Shown: piece by piece, positions 1 through 5,153 of the stretch
Layout: the number at the start of each line of letters is the position of its first letter
Numbering within the stretch: position 1 is the first letter of the stretch
NCBI GenBank assembly: GCA_003663345.1
Contig: QMZU01000058.1
Location: 1 to 5,153, forward strand
DNA: 5,153 nt
DNA from: Candidatus Aenigmatarchaeota archaeon
GTDB lineage: Archaea > Aenigmatarchaeota > Aenigmatarchaeia > PWEA01 > B50-G16
Direction: 5' to 3'
Notes under the pieces: generated by a model
Seen by the model: only the letters and a program-made list of their open reading frames with translations
Database searches by the model: none
What the model was told of the DNA's origin: nothing
Translations under genes and position numbers: made by a program

Positions 1-3
1 CAT
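1..3 (-). other. Possible start codon of the gene after mre11 (rad50 expected)
   Basis: On the minus strand an ATG lies at the extreme left edge, one base after the mre11 TAA stop. In archaea mre11 is very commonly followed directly by rad50, often with overlapping or touching ends, so this ATG may be the first codon of rad50. Only the start codon is visible, so the identity rests wholly on gene order. No Shine-Dalgarno-like sequence precedes it (the minus-strand bases there are CCTCCAATATAAA), so translation would depend on coupling to mre11. Confidence 0.35.
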
Positions 4-4
4 T

Positions 5-1225
5 TTATATTGGAGGATTGTCCGACTTATCCTTTAACAGTTCATTCACAACCCTGTCCGTTTCTCCCTCTACCAGCATCTCGAAGAATTTTTCGTACTC
101 GAACTTCGAACCCAGCTCCTCCATGTTCTTTCTCAATATTGCGAAACCTATTTCCTCTATACTGGCCTTCTGTTCCCTGATGCTCCTCAGAAGCTGGAGT
201 TTCTCCTCAAGCTTCTCCTCTCTGATACCCATAGTTATCTTAAGAATCATCCTATCACTGAACCCTTTCCTTATTCCGCTCATGTCCAGATCCGATCTTC
301 CTACGCCTTTCGGAAGGGTTCCCTGGAGTTTCAGGTGGACGAGTGGCTTCCTCTCCTCCTGGATCCCCCCAAGTTCCCTTTCAATCATCTCAGTTATCTC
401 AGAGGGTTTTTTCCCTGTGATGTCAATTTCCCTATATATGAATGGTCTGGTTCTCTCGAGTTCTATGAAATCTATTCCACCACCGGTGTCGACCATGTAA
501 AATCCTTTCCTCTGTTTTGATTCGATTTTGTTCATCTGGGTTATTACGGTGGAACCTGGTATCATAAATGGTTTCCCTTTAACTTCGGTCAGGTCGTGCC
601 AGTGAATATGACCGGCCACATAAAGATCGAACCCTTCGGGCATGTCCTCAAGTTTCAGTGATGGTGGTTCAAGAGGGCTGTATATATATGGGTCTATTGA
701 TTGATGGAGCATGAAGATATTGAAAGCGTTCTCCACAGGTTTCGGATTCCACTTCAAGAGAACATCCTTCGCATATCTCTCGGGAACACCTGACATCCCA
801 TGAACCGCCACCCTCTCTCCCCTGATTTCCAGCACAACAGTGGCGGTATGAAGATGTATCAGGAAACCACCCCTCTCCAGACTCTCCACAGGGTTGGTGA
901 TATGCTCGCTTCTGCGCTCATGCGTCCCGTGTATTGCCAGAACCGGTATTCCCCGGAGTGTCTCATCCGGAACAGGGCCTCTGCCTCTGACCTCCAGAAC
1001 CTTCACATCATTACTCTTTGTTTTGAACTTTGATAGGAGCTCCATTGCCCTTCCCCAGTGCTCAGGTCTCGGTATCCGCGTGTCAAAGATATCCCCCGCT
1101 ATCAGAACGAGATCCGCAGTCATGGCTTTTTCAAAAGCCTCTTCAGCACCCTCCCAGCATTCGTTTTCCCTCTCCGTTCCGGTACCGAAGCCGAAATGAA
1201 GGTCTGAGATACAGGCAATTCTCAT
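5..1225 (-). CDS. mre11: Mre11-family DNA double-strand-break repair nuclease
   Basis: This encodes a 406-residue calcineurin-like metallophosphoesterase of the Mre11/SbcD type, the nuclease subunit of the Mre11-Rad50 complex that processes DNA ends. Phosphodiesterase motifs appear in order: DLH (D8, H10), GDIFD (D45), GTHE (T101, H102), MLHQS (H174) and GHIHWH (H206, H208). Their positions are close to those of Pyrococcus Mre11. The metal-binding asparagine of the usual GNH motif is replaced by threonine, which is the main oddity. After the catalytic core come a capping region (about 265-330) and a charged helical tail (about 335-400), where family members bind the Rad50 coiled-coil base. 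The length is normal for archaeal Mre11. The ATG start is chosen because the first motif begins six residues later, as in homologues. It lies 33 bp after glmS on the same strand. The family call is firm; substrate preference cannot be judged. Confidence 0.9.
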   Translation of the reverse strand: MRIACISDLHFGFGTGTERENECWEGAEEAFEKAMTADLVLIAGDIFDTRIPRPEHWGRAMELLSKFKTKSNDVKVLEVRGRGPVPDETLRGIPVLAIHGTHERRSEHITNPVESLERGGFLIHLHTATVVLEIRGERVAVHGMSGVPERYAKDVLLKWNPKPVENAFNIFMLHQSIDPYIYSPLEPPSLKLEDMPEGFDLYVAGHIHWHDLTEVKGKPFMIPGSTVITQMNKIESKQRKGFYMVDTGGGIDFIELERTRPFIYREIDITGKKPSEITEMIERELGGIQEERKPLVHLKLQGTLPKGVGRSDLDMSGIRKGFSDRMILKITMGIREEKLEEKLQLLRSIREQKASIEEIGFAILRKNMEELGSKFEYEKFFEMLVEGETDRVVNELLKDKSDNPPI

Positions 1226-1249
1226 AAATGAATTTTGGGAGGAAAAGAA

Positions 1250-1255
1250 GATAAA
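1250..1255 (-). promoter_or_regulatory. Possible TATA box for mre11
   Basis: The minus strand reads ATCTTTATCTTC just after the glmS stop codon. The TTTATC core is centred about 27 bases before the mre11 ATG, the spacing expected for an archaeal TATA box driving a leaderless transcript. No Shine-Dalgarno sequence precedes the ATG, which fits leaderless translation. The match to consensus is imperfect. The same pyrimidine-rich stretch (1236-1258) could instead, or also, act as a T-rich terminator for glmS. Read-through from glmS into mre11 is equally possible. Confidence 0.35.
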
Positions 1256-1258
1256 GAT

Positions 1259-2980
1259 TCATTTCACAGTTACACTCTTGGCGAGATTTCTGGGTTTGTC
1301 TATCGGTAGCCCCCTCTCCTTTGCAATGTAATATGCGAGAAGCTGTCCCAGAACCACAGAGAAAACTGCAAACTTCCCGCTGTTGGTTTGGGGTATTTTG
1401 AACTCCTTGGATTCGGGCGATATCCTTATGCTCATTGCGCCCCGGGATTCCACCTCAATAACATTTGACATAACCTCATCGTCTTTGCTGGGAATAAGTG
1501 ATATCACCGGCACACCCTCTTCAATCAACGCAAGTGTTCCGTGCTTCAGTTCACCACCCATCATGCCCTCCGCATGTATATATGCTATCTCTTTCAACTT
1601 CAGCGCTATCTCTCTCGCCACAGGGTAGGTGACGCCCCTGCCTATTATGTAGATATCGTTCTTGTCCTTCAGTCTTCTGGCGAGTTTTCTAATGGTTTTC
1701 TCATTGCTTTTTATCACGTGTTCGATTTCTTGAGGGAGAGTATCCAGTTCAGCTCTATACCCAAAAAGAGATGCCAGCTCCATGAGGAGAACCACCTGAT
1801 TGATGAACGTCTTGGTGGCTGCAACGCAGACCTCCTGCCCGGCCTTTATCTCCAACGAAAATCTACTCTCCCTCTGGATGGAGGAATGGGGGACGTTCAC
1901 AATAGAAACTATTTCCGCGCCCTTTCTCTTTGACAATTTCACAGCGTCGAGAACATCCATAGTCTCCCCGCTCTGGGATATCGGAATCACCAGAGTATCT
2001 CCGTTGACCCTTTCGTAATTGTGGAATTCAGAAGCTATCAATGTCTGTGATTCGATCCCTGCTCTGTGCAGGAAATACACACCAAGCAACGAAGCGAAAT
2101 AGGAGCTACCGGAAGCAACAAACATAACCTTTCTCTTGGTTTCCATCAACTTTTTCAAAGCTTCGAGTTTCTCGCGCTGGTCTGTCCTGAGGGAAAGAAG
2201 CAATCTCCTCACGGCATTTGGCTCTTCATGTATCTCTTTGAGCATATAATGTTCGAAGTTACCGATCTCCTCTTTACCGCTACTCCATGAGAAGTTTTCG
2301 ATTCTCTTTTCTACAACCCTGTTCTCGGAATCGAAGAATCTGTACTCATTCCTACGAATAATGGCATGTTCCCCGTCCTCAAAGAATATGGCCTTGTTGG
2401 TTTTATCAGAGAAAGCGTATATATCAGAAGCGAGCATAAACCCACTTTCAAGAATTCCGAGAACAAGCGGTGAATCCTTTTTCAGCGCATATATTCTATC
2501 ATCACCTTTTTTCAGGATGACCAAGGCGTAGGTTCCTTTGAGTCTGGATTTTAACTCTTTAAGAGCCTCTTCCATGCTCAGACCTTTTCCGAGTCTCTCC
2601 TCAAGAAAGTGCGCGACCACCTCTGTATCCGTTTCCGAAACAAATTTATGATTCCTGAGTTCTTCCTTTAACTCCTCCCAGTTCTCTATTATACCGTTAT
2701 GAACAACCGCTATCTCACCATCGCATGAGAGGTGAGGATGTGCATTCCTCTCAGAAACACCACCATGTGTTGCCCATCTGGTGTGACCTATCCCGACCCT
2801 ACCTTCCAATATTTTATTCTTCAGTTTATCAATTCCACCAACCACTTTCACTACCTTGATATCGCTCCCAAGAAGAGCCACACCAGCCGAGTCATAACCG
2901 CGATATTCCAACTTTTCAAGAGATTGGATAATCAGGGGGAACGCCTCATCAGTGCCTATGTAGCCCACTATACCACACAC
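1259..2980 (-). CDS. glmS: Glutamine--fructose-6-phosphate aminotransferase (isomerizing), GlmS
   Basis: GlmS converts fructose-6-phosphate and glutamine to glucosamine-6-phosphate in the cytoplasm, the committed step to UDP-GlcNAc. The N-terminal class II glutaminase domain begins with nucleophile Cys2 (CGIVGYIG) and carries HTRWATHGG (about 66-74), HNGIIENW (95-102) and SETDTE (115-120). Two SIS domains follow: the first has ASGSSYF (289-295) and ISQSGET (335-341); the second has KLKEIAYIHAE and GELKHG (about 461-481), which contain the lysine, glutamate and histidine matching the E. coli isomerase residues. The C-terminus PRNLAKSVTVK keeps the conserved lysine. I chose the GTG at 2980 because the catalytic cysteine must directly follow the initiator Met. 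A GTG at 2989 would add three residues and bury the nucleophile. The length, 573 residues, is slightly short for the family (about 600). It is divergent from the regulator at 3174. Confidence 0.96.
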   Translation of the reverse strand: MCGIVGYIGTDEAFPLIIQSLEKLEYRGYDSAGVALLGSDIKVVKVVGGIDKLKNKILEGRVGIGHTRWATHGGVSERNAHPHLSCDGEIAVVHNGIIENWEELKEELRNHKFVSETDTEVVAHFLEERLGKGLSMEEALKELKSRLKGTYALVILKKGDDRIYALKKDSPLVLGILESGFMLASDIYAFSDKTNKAIFFEDGEHAIIRRNEYRFFDSENRVVEKRIENFSWSSGKEEIGNFEHYMLKEIHEEPNAVRRLLLSLRTDQREKLEALKKLMETKRKVMFVASGSSYFASLLGVYFLHRAGIESQTLIASEFHNYERVNGDTLVIPISQSGETMDVLDAVKLSKRKGAEIVSIVNVPHSSIQRESRFSLEIKAGQEVCVAATKTFINQVVLLMELASLFGYRAELDTLPQEIEHVIKSNEKTIRKLARRLKDKNDIYIIGRGVTYPVAREIALKLKEIAYIHAEGMMGGELKHGTLALIEEGVPVISLIPSKDDEVMSNVIEVESRGAMSIRISPESKEFKIPQTNSGKFAVFSVVLGQLLAYYIAKERGLPIDKPRNLAKSVTVK

Positions 2981-2998
2981 GAGAACCACTGAAAACTC

Positions 2999-3024
2999 TT
3001 TATATCTGAATTAAGAATATAAAA
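2999..3024 (-). promoter_or_regulatory. Archaeal promoter region of glmS with two candidate TATA boxes
   Basis: Two TATA-like elements face glmS. GATATAAA (minus strand, 3006-2999) is centred about 24 bases before the GTG at 2980, which would give a leaderless message starting near that codon. TTTTATATT (3024-3016), preceded by purine-rich GAAAG that could serve as a BRE, would start transcription near 2994 and leave a leader of about 14 bases. The bases before the GTG (AGTGGTTCTC) hold no convincing Shine-Dalgarno motif. I slightly prefer the BRE-backed upstream box, but the sequence does not settle it. Confidence 0.55.
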
Positions 3025-3045
3025 CTTTCTCAGATGTCTTTTTTA

Positions 3046-3069
3046 CCGCTAAAAAATATATTTTAGCGG
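3046..3069. repeat. Perfect inverted repeat between divergent genes, candidate operator
   Basis: Arms CCGCTAAAA (3046-3054) and TTTTAGCGG (3061-3069) are exact reverse complements around a 6-base AATATA centre. The site lies about 21 bp upstream of the BRE-backed glmS TATA box and about 68 bp upstream of the regulator's TATA box. The GC-containing outer ends stand out in otherwise AT-rich DNA. A symmetric site like this is what a dimeric winged-helix protein would bind, and the adjacent regulator gene is the obvious candidate. No gene ends here, so a terminator role is unlikely. Confidence 0.6.
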
Positions 3070-3136
3070 ATTTTATCAGAAAAGAAAGGATTTGAGATGT
3101 TTAAATGTTTATTATTTTAAAGTGATTACTATAAAC

Positions 3137-3144
3137 TTTATAAA
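3137..3144 (+). promoter_or_regulatory. TATA box of the HTH regulator gene
   Basis: TTTATAAA, preceded by ATAAAC, is centred about 33 bases before the ATG at 3174. Archaeal start sites lie about 25-28 bases downstream of the box, which predicts a leader of only a few bases. There is no Shine-Dalgarno sequence before the ATG (upstream bases are TTGATTTAA), in keeping with a leaderless or near-leaderless message. A second similar element at 3158-3166 is too close to the ATG to serve this start. Confidence 0.6.
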
Positions 3145-3166
3145 TTTTGTAATAACATTATAAATT
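3138..3166 (+). repeat. Direct repeat TTATAAATT, two copies 20 bp apart
   Basis: The 9-mer TTATAAATT occurs at 3138-3146 and again at 3158-3166. The repeat period is 20 bp, about two helical turns, so both copies face the same side of the DNA. The first copy overlaps the TATA box; the second would lie around or just before the transcription start. It could be a binding site for autoregulation, a duplicated promoter element, or chance in very AT-rich DNA. Confidence 0.35.
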
Positions 3167-3173
3167 GATTTAA

Positions 3174-4121
3174 ATGGCATGGCTGATAAAGAAGGTTGGA
3201 GATAAATTTTACTCAAAGGACATCCGTGTGGTGAAGGATCCAGAGAAACTGAAAGGCCTTTTCAACAGAACGAGATGGAAGATTCTGGAAATGCTCGCTG
3301 AAAGACCCAGGTACCCTGCAGAAATAGCAAAAGAGCTTGGAATACATGAACAGAAGGTCTACTACCATATAAAACAGCTCCAGAACTCGGGGATAATAAA
3401 GATACGTGACAAGCGAGAGAGGGGGGGCGCACTGGCCAAATACTTTTCTCTTGAGGATTATGGGTTCGCACTGGAGCTTCCTTACGGGGATGAAAAACTT
3501 GCTGATTTTCCTGTTCAGAAGGAGCCAGAAAACCTCAAAGAGTTTCTGTATCCCTTTGTTCAGAATGCTCAGCTTACAGCATGTATCGTTGTTGGCTCAC
3601 CTGACCCTCACGGACCGCACCAGGTCAGGGCAAGGGACGGGCACTACGGGATAGATGTGGCGCTCTTTCTCGGTCATTATGCCTCAATGCCGGAGAGGTT
3701 TTCCGTATCCCTTGACATCGATGTAATAGCGGAGAAGAGGTGGACTGAGGAGAACCTCATTCTCATAGGCGGACCGCTTACCAATATTCTCACCGATAAG
3801 TTCAATCCTTCCCTTCCGGTGAAGTTCGAGAGTGAGAAGTTTCCATTCCGGAAGTTGATATCGGAGAAAACTGGTGAGGAGTATACTGATGATAGTTGCG
3901 GTATAATAGCAAAGATACCGAATCCTGAAAATCCTGAAAAATCTGTGATGGTTCTGGCAGGTATAAGATTCATAGGAACCAAGTCAGCTGTGCTCGGTTT
4001 CACAAGGTTCACGAAAGAGGTTTTGAAGGATTACAGTGGTGAAGAGAAATGGGCATGTGTTGTCAGGGGCATGGATATGGACGGGGACGGAAAGGTTGAC
4101 TCTGTCGAGGTTCTGGAATGA
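3174..4121 (+). CDS. ArsR-like HTH regulator fused to an S-layer-like domain with EF-hand loop
   Basis: This 315-residue protein has no signal peptide or membrane segment, so it is probably a cytoplasmic DNA-binding protein. Residues about 28-95 form an ArsR-type winged helix: TRWKILEMLAERP, YPAEIAKELGIHEQKVYYHIKQLQ (helix-turn-helix, recognition helix about 58-70) and a wing ending GGALAKYFSL. Residues about 130-300 form a second domain with VVGSPDPHGPHQVRARDGHYGID (139-161), LIGGPLTN (197-204) and a later VLAGIRFIGTKSAVLGF segment (260-276). The GGP..N and aG...GT pattern reminds me of archaeal S-layer-associated proteins, but I hold that loosely. The end, residues 301-312, is a textbook EF-hand-type calcium loop (D301, D303, D305, G306, D309, E312). 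The ligand and targets are unknown. Its divergence from glmS over a palindrome suggests local control and perhaps autoregulation. A run of seven G (3421-3427) lies in the wing codons without breaking the frame. It is an unrecognised gene apart from the domains named. Confidence 0.85.
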   Translation: MAWLIKKVGDKFYSKDIRVVKDPEKLKGLFNRTRWKILEMLAERPRYPAEIAKELGIHEQKVYYHIKQLQNSGIIKIRDKRERGGALAKYFSLEDYGFALELPYGDEKLADFPVQKEPENLKEFLYPFVQNAQLTACIVVGSPDPHGPHQVRARDGHYGIDVALFLGHYASMPERFSVSLDIDVIAEKRWTEENLILIGGPLTNILTDKFNPSLPVKFESEKFPFRKLISEKTGEEYTDDSCGIIAKIPNPENPEKSVMVLAGIRFIGTKSAVLGFTRFTKEVLKDYSGEEKWACVVRGMDMDGDGKVDSVEVLE

Positions 4122-4124
4122 TCA
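4119..4124. other. Abutting convergent stop codons (TGATCA)
   Basis: The regulator ends in TGA at 4119-4121, and the cupin's TGA on the other strand occupies 4124-4122. The two genes meet with no spacer, and together the stops form the palindrome TGATCA. Each transcript must therefore terminate inside the opposing gene, so the 3' ends overlap as antisense RNA. The plus-strand pyrimidine run near 4158-4170 is a possible but weak termination signal. Confidence 0.85.
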
Positions 4125-4499
4125 AGGTGAAATCGTATCAGGGTCATTCCGGTCGTATTCCCTTTCTCTGTACTCTATCATCACCGAATCCTTGAGTGCC
4201 TCGAATCTGTGGAACACGAATGGCCAGATCCTGATCTCAGTCATGTCGTCTATTATCTCTTCCATCTCCTCCCCGCTCTTCAAATCCTTTGCATAAAATT
4301 TCATTCTTCCCTGAATAAGAAGAAACTTCTCAGGATTATTTGAAGGATCTCTCCCGGTGTGATAATGGTTGCCTCTTACAGCACCTTTCTTTGTGTAAAG
4401 AACTGTGACCTGTCTTGCCTCCTCACCCCTGAAGGCGTTGTGTATGTAACCCCTTTCATCCATAAAATCCGGTTTGATCTTCTTTATTTCAACCTTCAA
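4122..4499 (-). CDS. Single-domain cupin related to CapF/WbjC C-terminal and sugar-nucleotide epimerase/isomerase cupins
   Basis: This 125-residue protein is a small RmlC-type cupin. Its signature is RGNHYH (R42-H47), then EKFLLIQG (E58-G64), then a second motif with P93 and H97. The histidines and the glutamate are likely metal ligands. The final DRNDPDT (116-122) resembles the PENPDT ending of the cupin half of CapF/WbjC, enzymes that remodel UDP-N-acetylamino sugars; FdtA/WxcM-like 3,4-ketoisomerases are an alternative. The gap between HYH and E is longer than in CapF-type motifs as I recall them. I chose the TTG at 4499 because GGTG lies six bases before it; the in-frame starts at 4508 (GTG) and 4520 (TTG) lack such a site. 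That start overlaps the upstream GlmU-like gene by 11 bases, so the two are probably co-translated. The likely substrate is a nucleotide-bound amino sugar, but this is inferred. Confidence 0.78.
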   Translation of the reverse strand: MKVEIKKIKPDFMDERGYIHNAFRGEEARQVTVLYTKKGAVRGNHYHTGRDPSNNPEKFLLIQGRMKFYAKDLKSGEEMEEIIDDMTEIRIWPFVFHRFEALKDSVMIEYREREYDRNDPDTISP

Positions 4500-5153
4500 G
4501 ACACCCACCCAATCTATCAATCAATTCAATCTCTGCTTCTATGTAGCCACTCGGTAGATATTTTTTCCTTCTTTCCATCATCCTTCTGGCAACCTCTTTT
4601 GTCTTTGACACTCTGAACTTCTTCTTAACCCCATCCTCATACCAAGTGAAGGGATCCAAGTCATCCCTCACGGCTCCCATAACATTGCAGAGAGGACCGA
4701 TCTGCTTTCCGGTATGTATCATCACACCTATTGAGAATTTCGTATGATCACCAACTGTACAGCCGATTTTGAGACCGACATCTTTTATCAAACCTTCAAC
4801 AGGATGTTTGACATTTACCTTACCATAGGTATTCTTGAGGTCAGAGTTGGTTGTTCCTGCACCAAAGTTTACCCAGCTACCAGCAACACCATGACCGAAG
4901 AATCCATAATGGTACTTATTTGTGAAAGAGTGTATTATGCTTTCCTCAATCTCACCGCCTATGTTACAGACCCTACCTATATGCGTTCCTTCGTGAATTA
5001 TGGCGTTATCCCCTTTACCTATGCTTGAATTCGAACCTATGTAAACCGGTCCTTCTATTCTACTGTAGGGGAAAACTTCCACTTCATTCATTATTATAAC
5101 CGGTCCTCTTCTTGTGTCTATCACGGAGTTTTTACTGATGTAAGAATTTTCAC
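4489..5153 (-). CDS. GlmU-like bifunctional sugar-1-phosphate nucleotidyl/acetyltransferase, C-terminal part (5' end beyond window)
   Basis: About 221 codons of the C-terminal half are visible, and the frame stays open to the right edge (ENSYISKNSVIDTRRGPVII). The GTG at 5124 is therefore internal and not the start. The sequence is a left-handed beta-helix with hexapeptide turns (GPVYIG, GTHIG, then IGGEIEESIIHSFTNK). It carries the block NKYHYGFFGHG...WVNFGAGTTNSDLKNTYG, then GDHTKFSIGVMIHTG and GPLCNVMG. This order matches the alternative GlmU family (UDP-N-acetylglucosamine diphosphorylase/glucosamine-1-phosphate N-acetyltransferase), whose missing N-terminal half would be a nucleotidyltransferase. 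The expected role is acetyl transfer to glucosamine-1-phosphate and UDP-GlcNAc formation, downstream of GlmS. After the helix, a charged tail (KKKFRVSKTKEVARRMMERRKK) ends just inside the cupin gene. Acceptor specificity could differ, because the neighbouring cupin hints at a modified amino sugar. Confidence 0.82.
   Translation of the reverse strand, partial: ENSYISKNSVIDTRRGPVIIMNEVEVFPYSRIEGPVYIGSNSSIGKGDNAIIHEGTHIGRVCNIGGEIEESIIHSFTNKYHYGFFGHGVAGSWVNFGAGTTNSDLKNTYGKVNVKHPVEGLIKDVGLKIGCTVGDHTKFSIGVMIHTGKQIGPLCNVMGAVRDDLDPFTWYEDGVKKKFRVSKTKEVARRMMERRKKYLPSGYIEAEIELIDRLGGCLEG
4506..4509 (-). promoter_or_regulatory. Ribosome binding site that decides the cupin start
   Basis: GGTG on the minus strand, within TGGGTGGGTGTCTTG, matches the core of the archaeal Shine-Dalgarno sequence and lies six bases before the TTG at 4499. 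It sits inside the last codons of the upstream GlmU-like gene, as expected for translational coupling. A second GGTG at 4502-4505 is only two bases from the TTG and is less well placed. Confidence 0.5.

Noticed and set aside
18..500. Plus-strand open frame opposite mre11 (160 codons, serine-rich)
   Set aside because: It is antisense to a clear Mre11 coding region, has low-complexity S/F/P-rich composition typical of a reverse-strand shadow, and has no recognisable domain.
681..690. TATATATATG as a promoter element
   Set aside because: It lies inside mre11, where it encodes the PYIYS segment on the minus strand, and no plausible gene follows it on the plus strand.
1541..1933. Plus-strand open frame opposite glmS (130 codons)
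   Set aside because: It lies inside the SIS-domain coding sequence of glmS on the other strand; it has no domain, promoter or ribosome site.
3046..3069. The palindrome as a transcription terminator
   Set aside because: Both flanking genes are transcribed away from it and no gene ends here, so an operator is the better reading.
2981..3173. glmS-type ribozyme or riboswitch in the glmS leader
   Set aside because: The predicted leader is at most about 14 bases, leaving no room for a structured RNA, and the glmS ribozyme is a feature of Gram-positive bacteria.
3677..4012. Minus-strand open frame opposite the regulator (111 codons)
   Set aside because: The plus-strand frame carries conserved-looking motifs throughout; this frame is a shadow with no recognisable content.
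5122..5124. GTG at 5124 as the start of the GlmU-like gene
   Set aside because: The same frame continues without a stop to the window edge, and the upstream residues look like another beta-helix turn, so the GTG is an internal valine.

Overview
The window looks archaeal, probably from a euryarchaeote or a related lineage; I cannot name the genus. The reasons are an archaeal-type Mre11 nuclease gene with a start codon right behind it where rad50 would be expected, AT-rich intergenic DNA with TATA-box promoters and no -35/-10 pairs, apparently leaderless starts (including GTG), and frequent AGA/AGG and ATA codons.

Layout. From the left, on the minus strand, are a possible first codon of rad50 (1-3), mre11 (5-1225) and glmS (1259-2980). 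A 193-bp AT-rich divergent promoter region follows (2981-3173), with a TATA box facing each way and a perfect 9-bp-arm inverted repeat (3046-3069). On the plus strand, 3174-4121 encodes a one-component regulator: an ArsR-like winged helix followed by a large uncharacterised domain that ends in a canonical EF-hand-type calcium loop. Its stop codon abuts, with no gap, the stop codon of a minus-strand pair. That pair is a small CapF/WbjC-type cupin (4122-4499) and, upstream of it and overlapping, the C-terminal part of a GlmU-like left-handed beta-helix protein (4489 to the right edge, 5' end outside the window).

How the genes work together. GlmS makes glucosamine-6-phosphate. The GlmU-like protein belongs to the family that acetylates and uridylylates glucosamine-1-phosphate to give UDP-GlcNAc. 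The cupin resembles domains that epimerise or isomerise nucleotide-linked sugars. Together they suggest amino-sugar nucleotide supply for surface glycans or glycoproteins. The regulator lies between the two groups, is divergent from glmS, and has a C-terminal domain with features I associate with archaeal S-layer-like proteins. My main hypothesis is that it couples an envelope or calcium signal to amino-sugar synthesis through the palindrome. This is inference. The mre11/rad50 side is DNA repair and probably just a neighbour with its own promoter.

I saw no mobile element, CRISPR array, tRNA or rRNA. No stretch above 300 bases lacks a gene.
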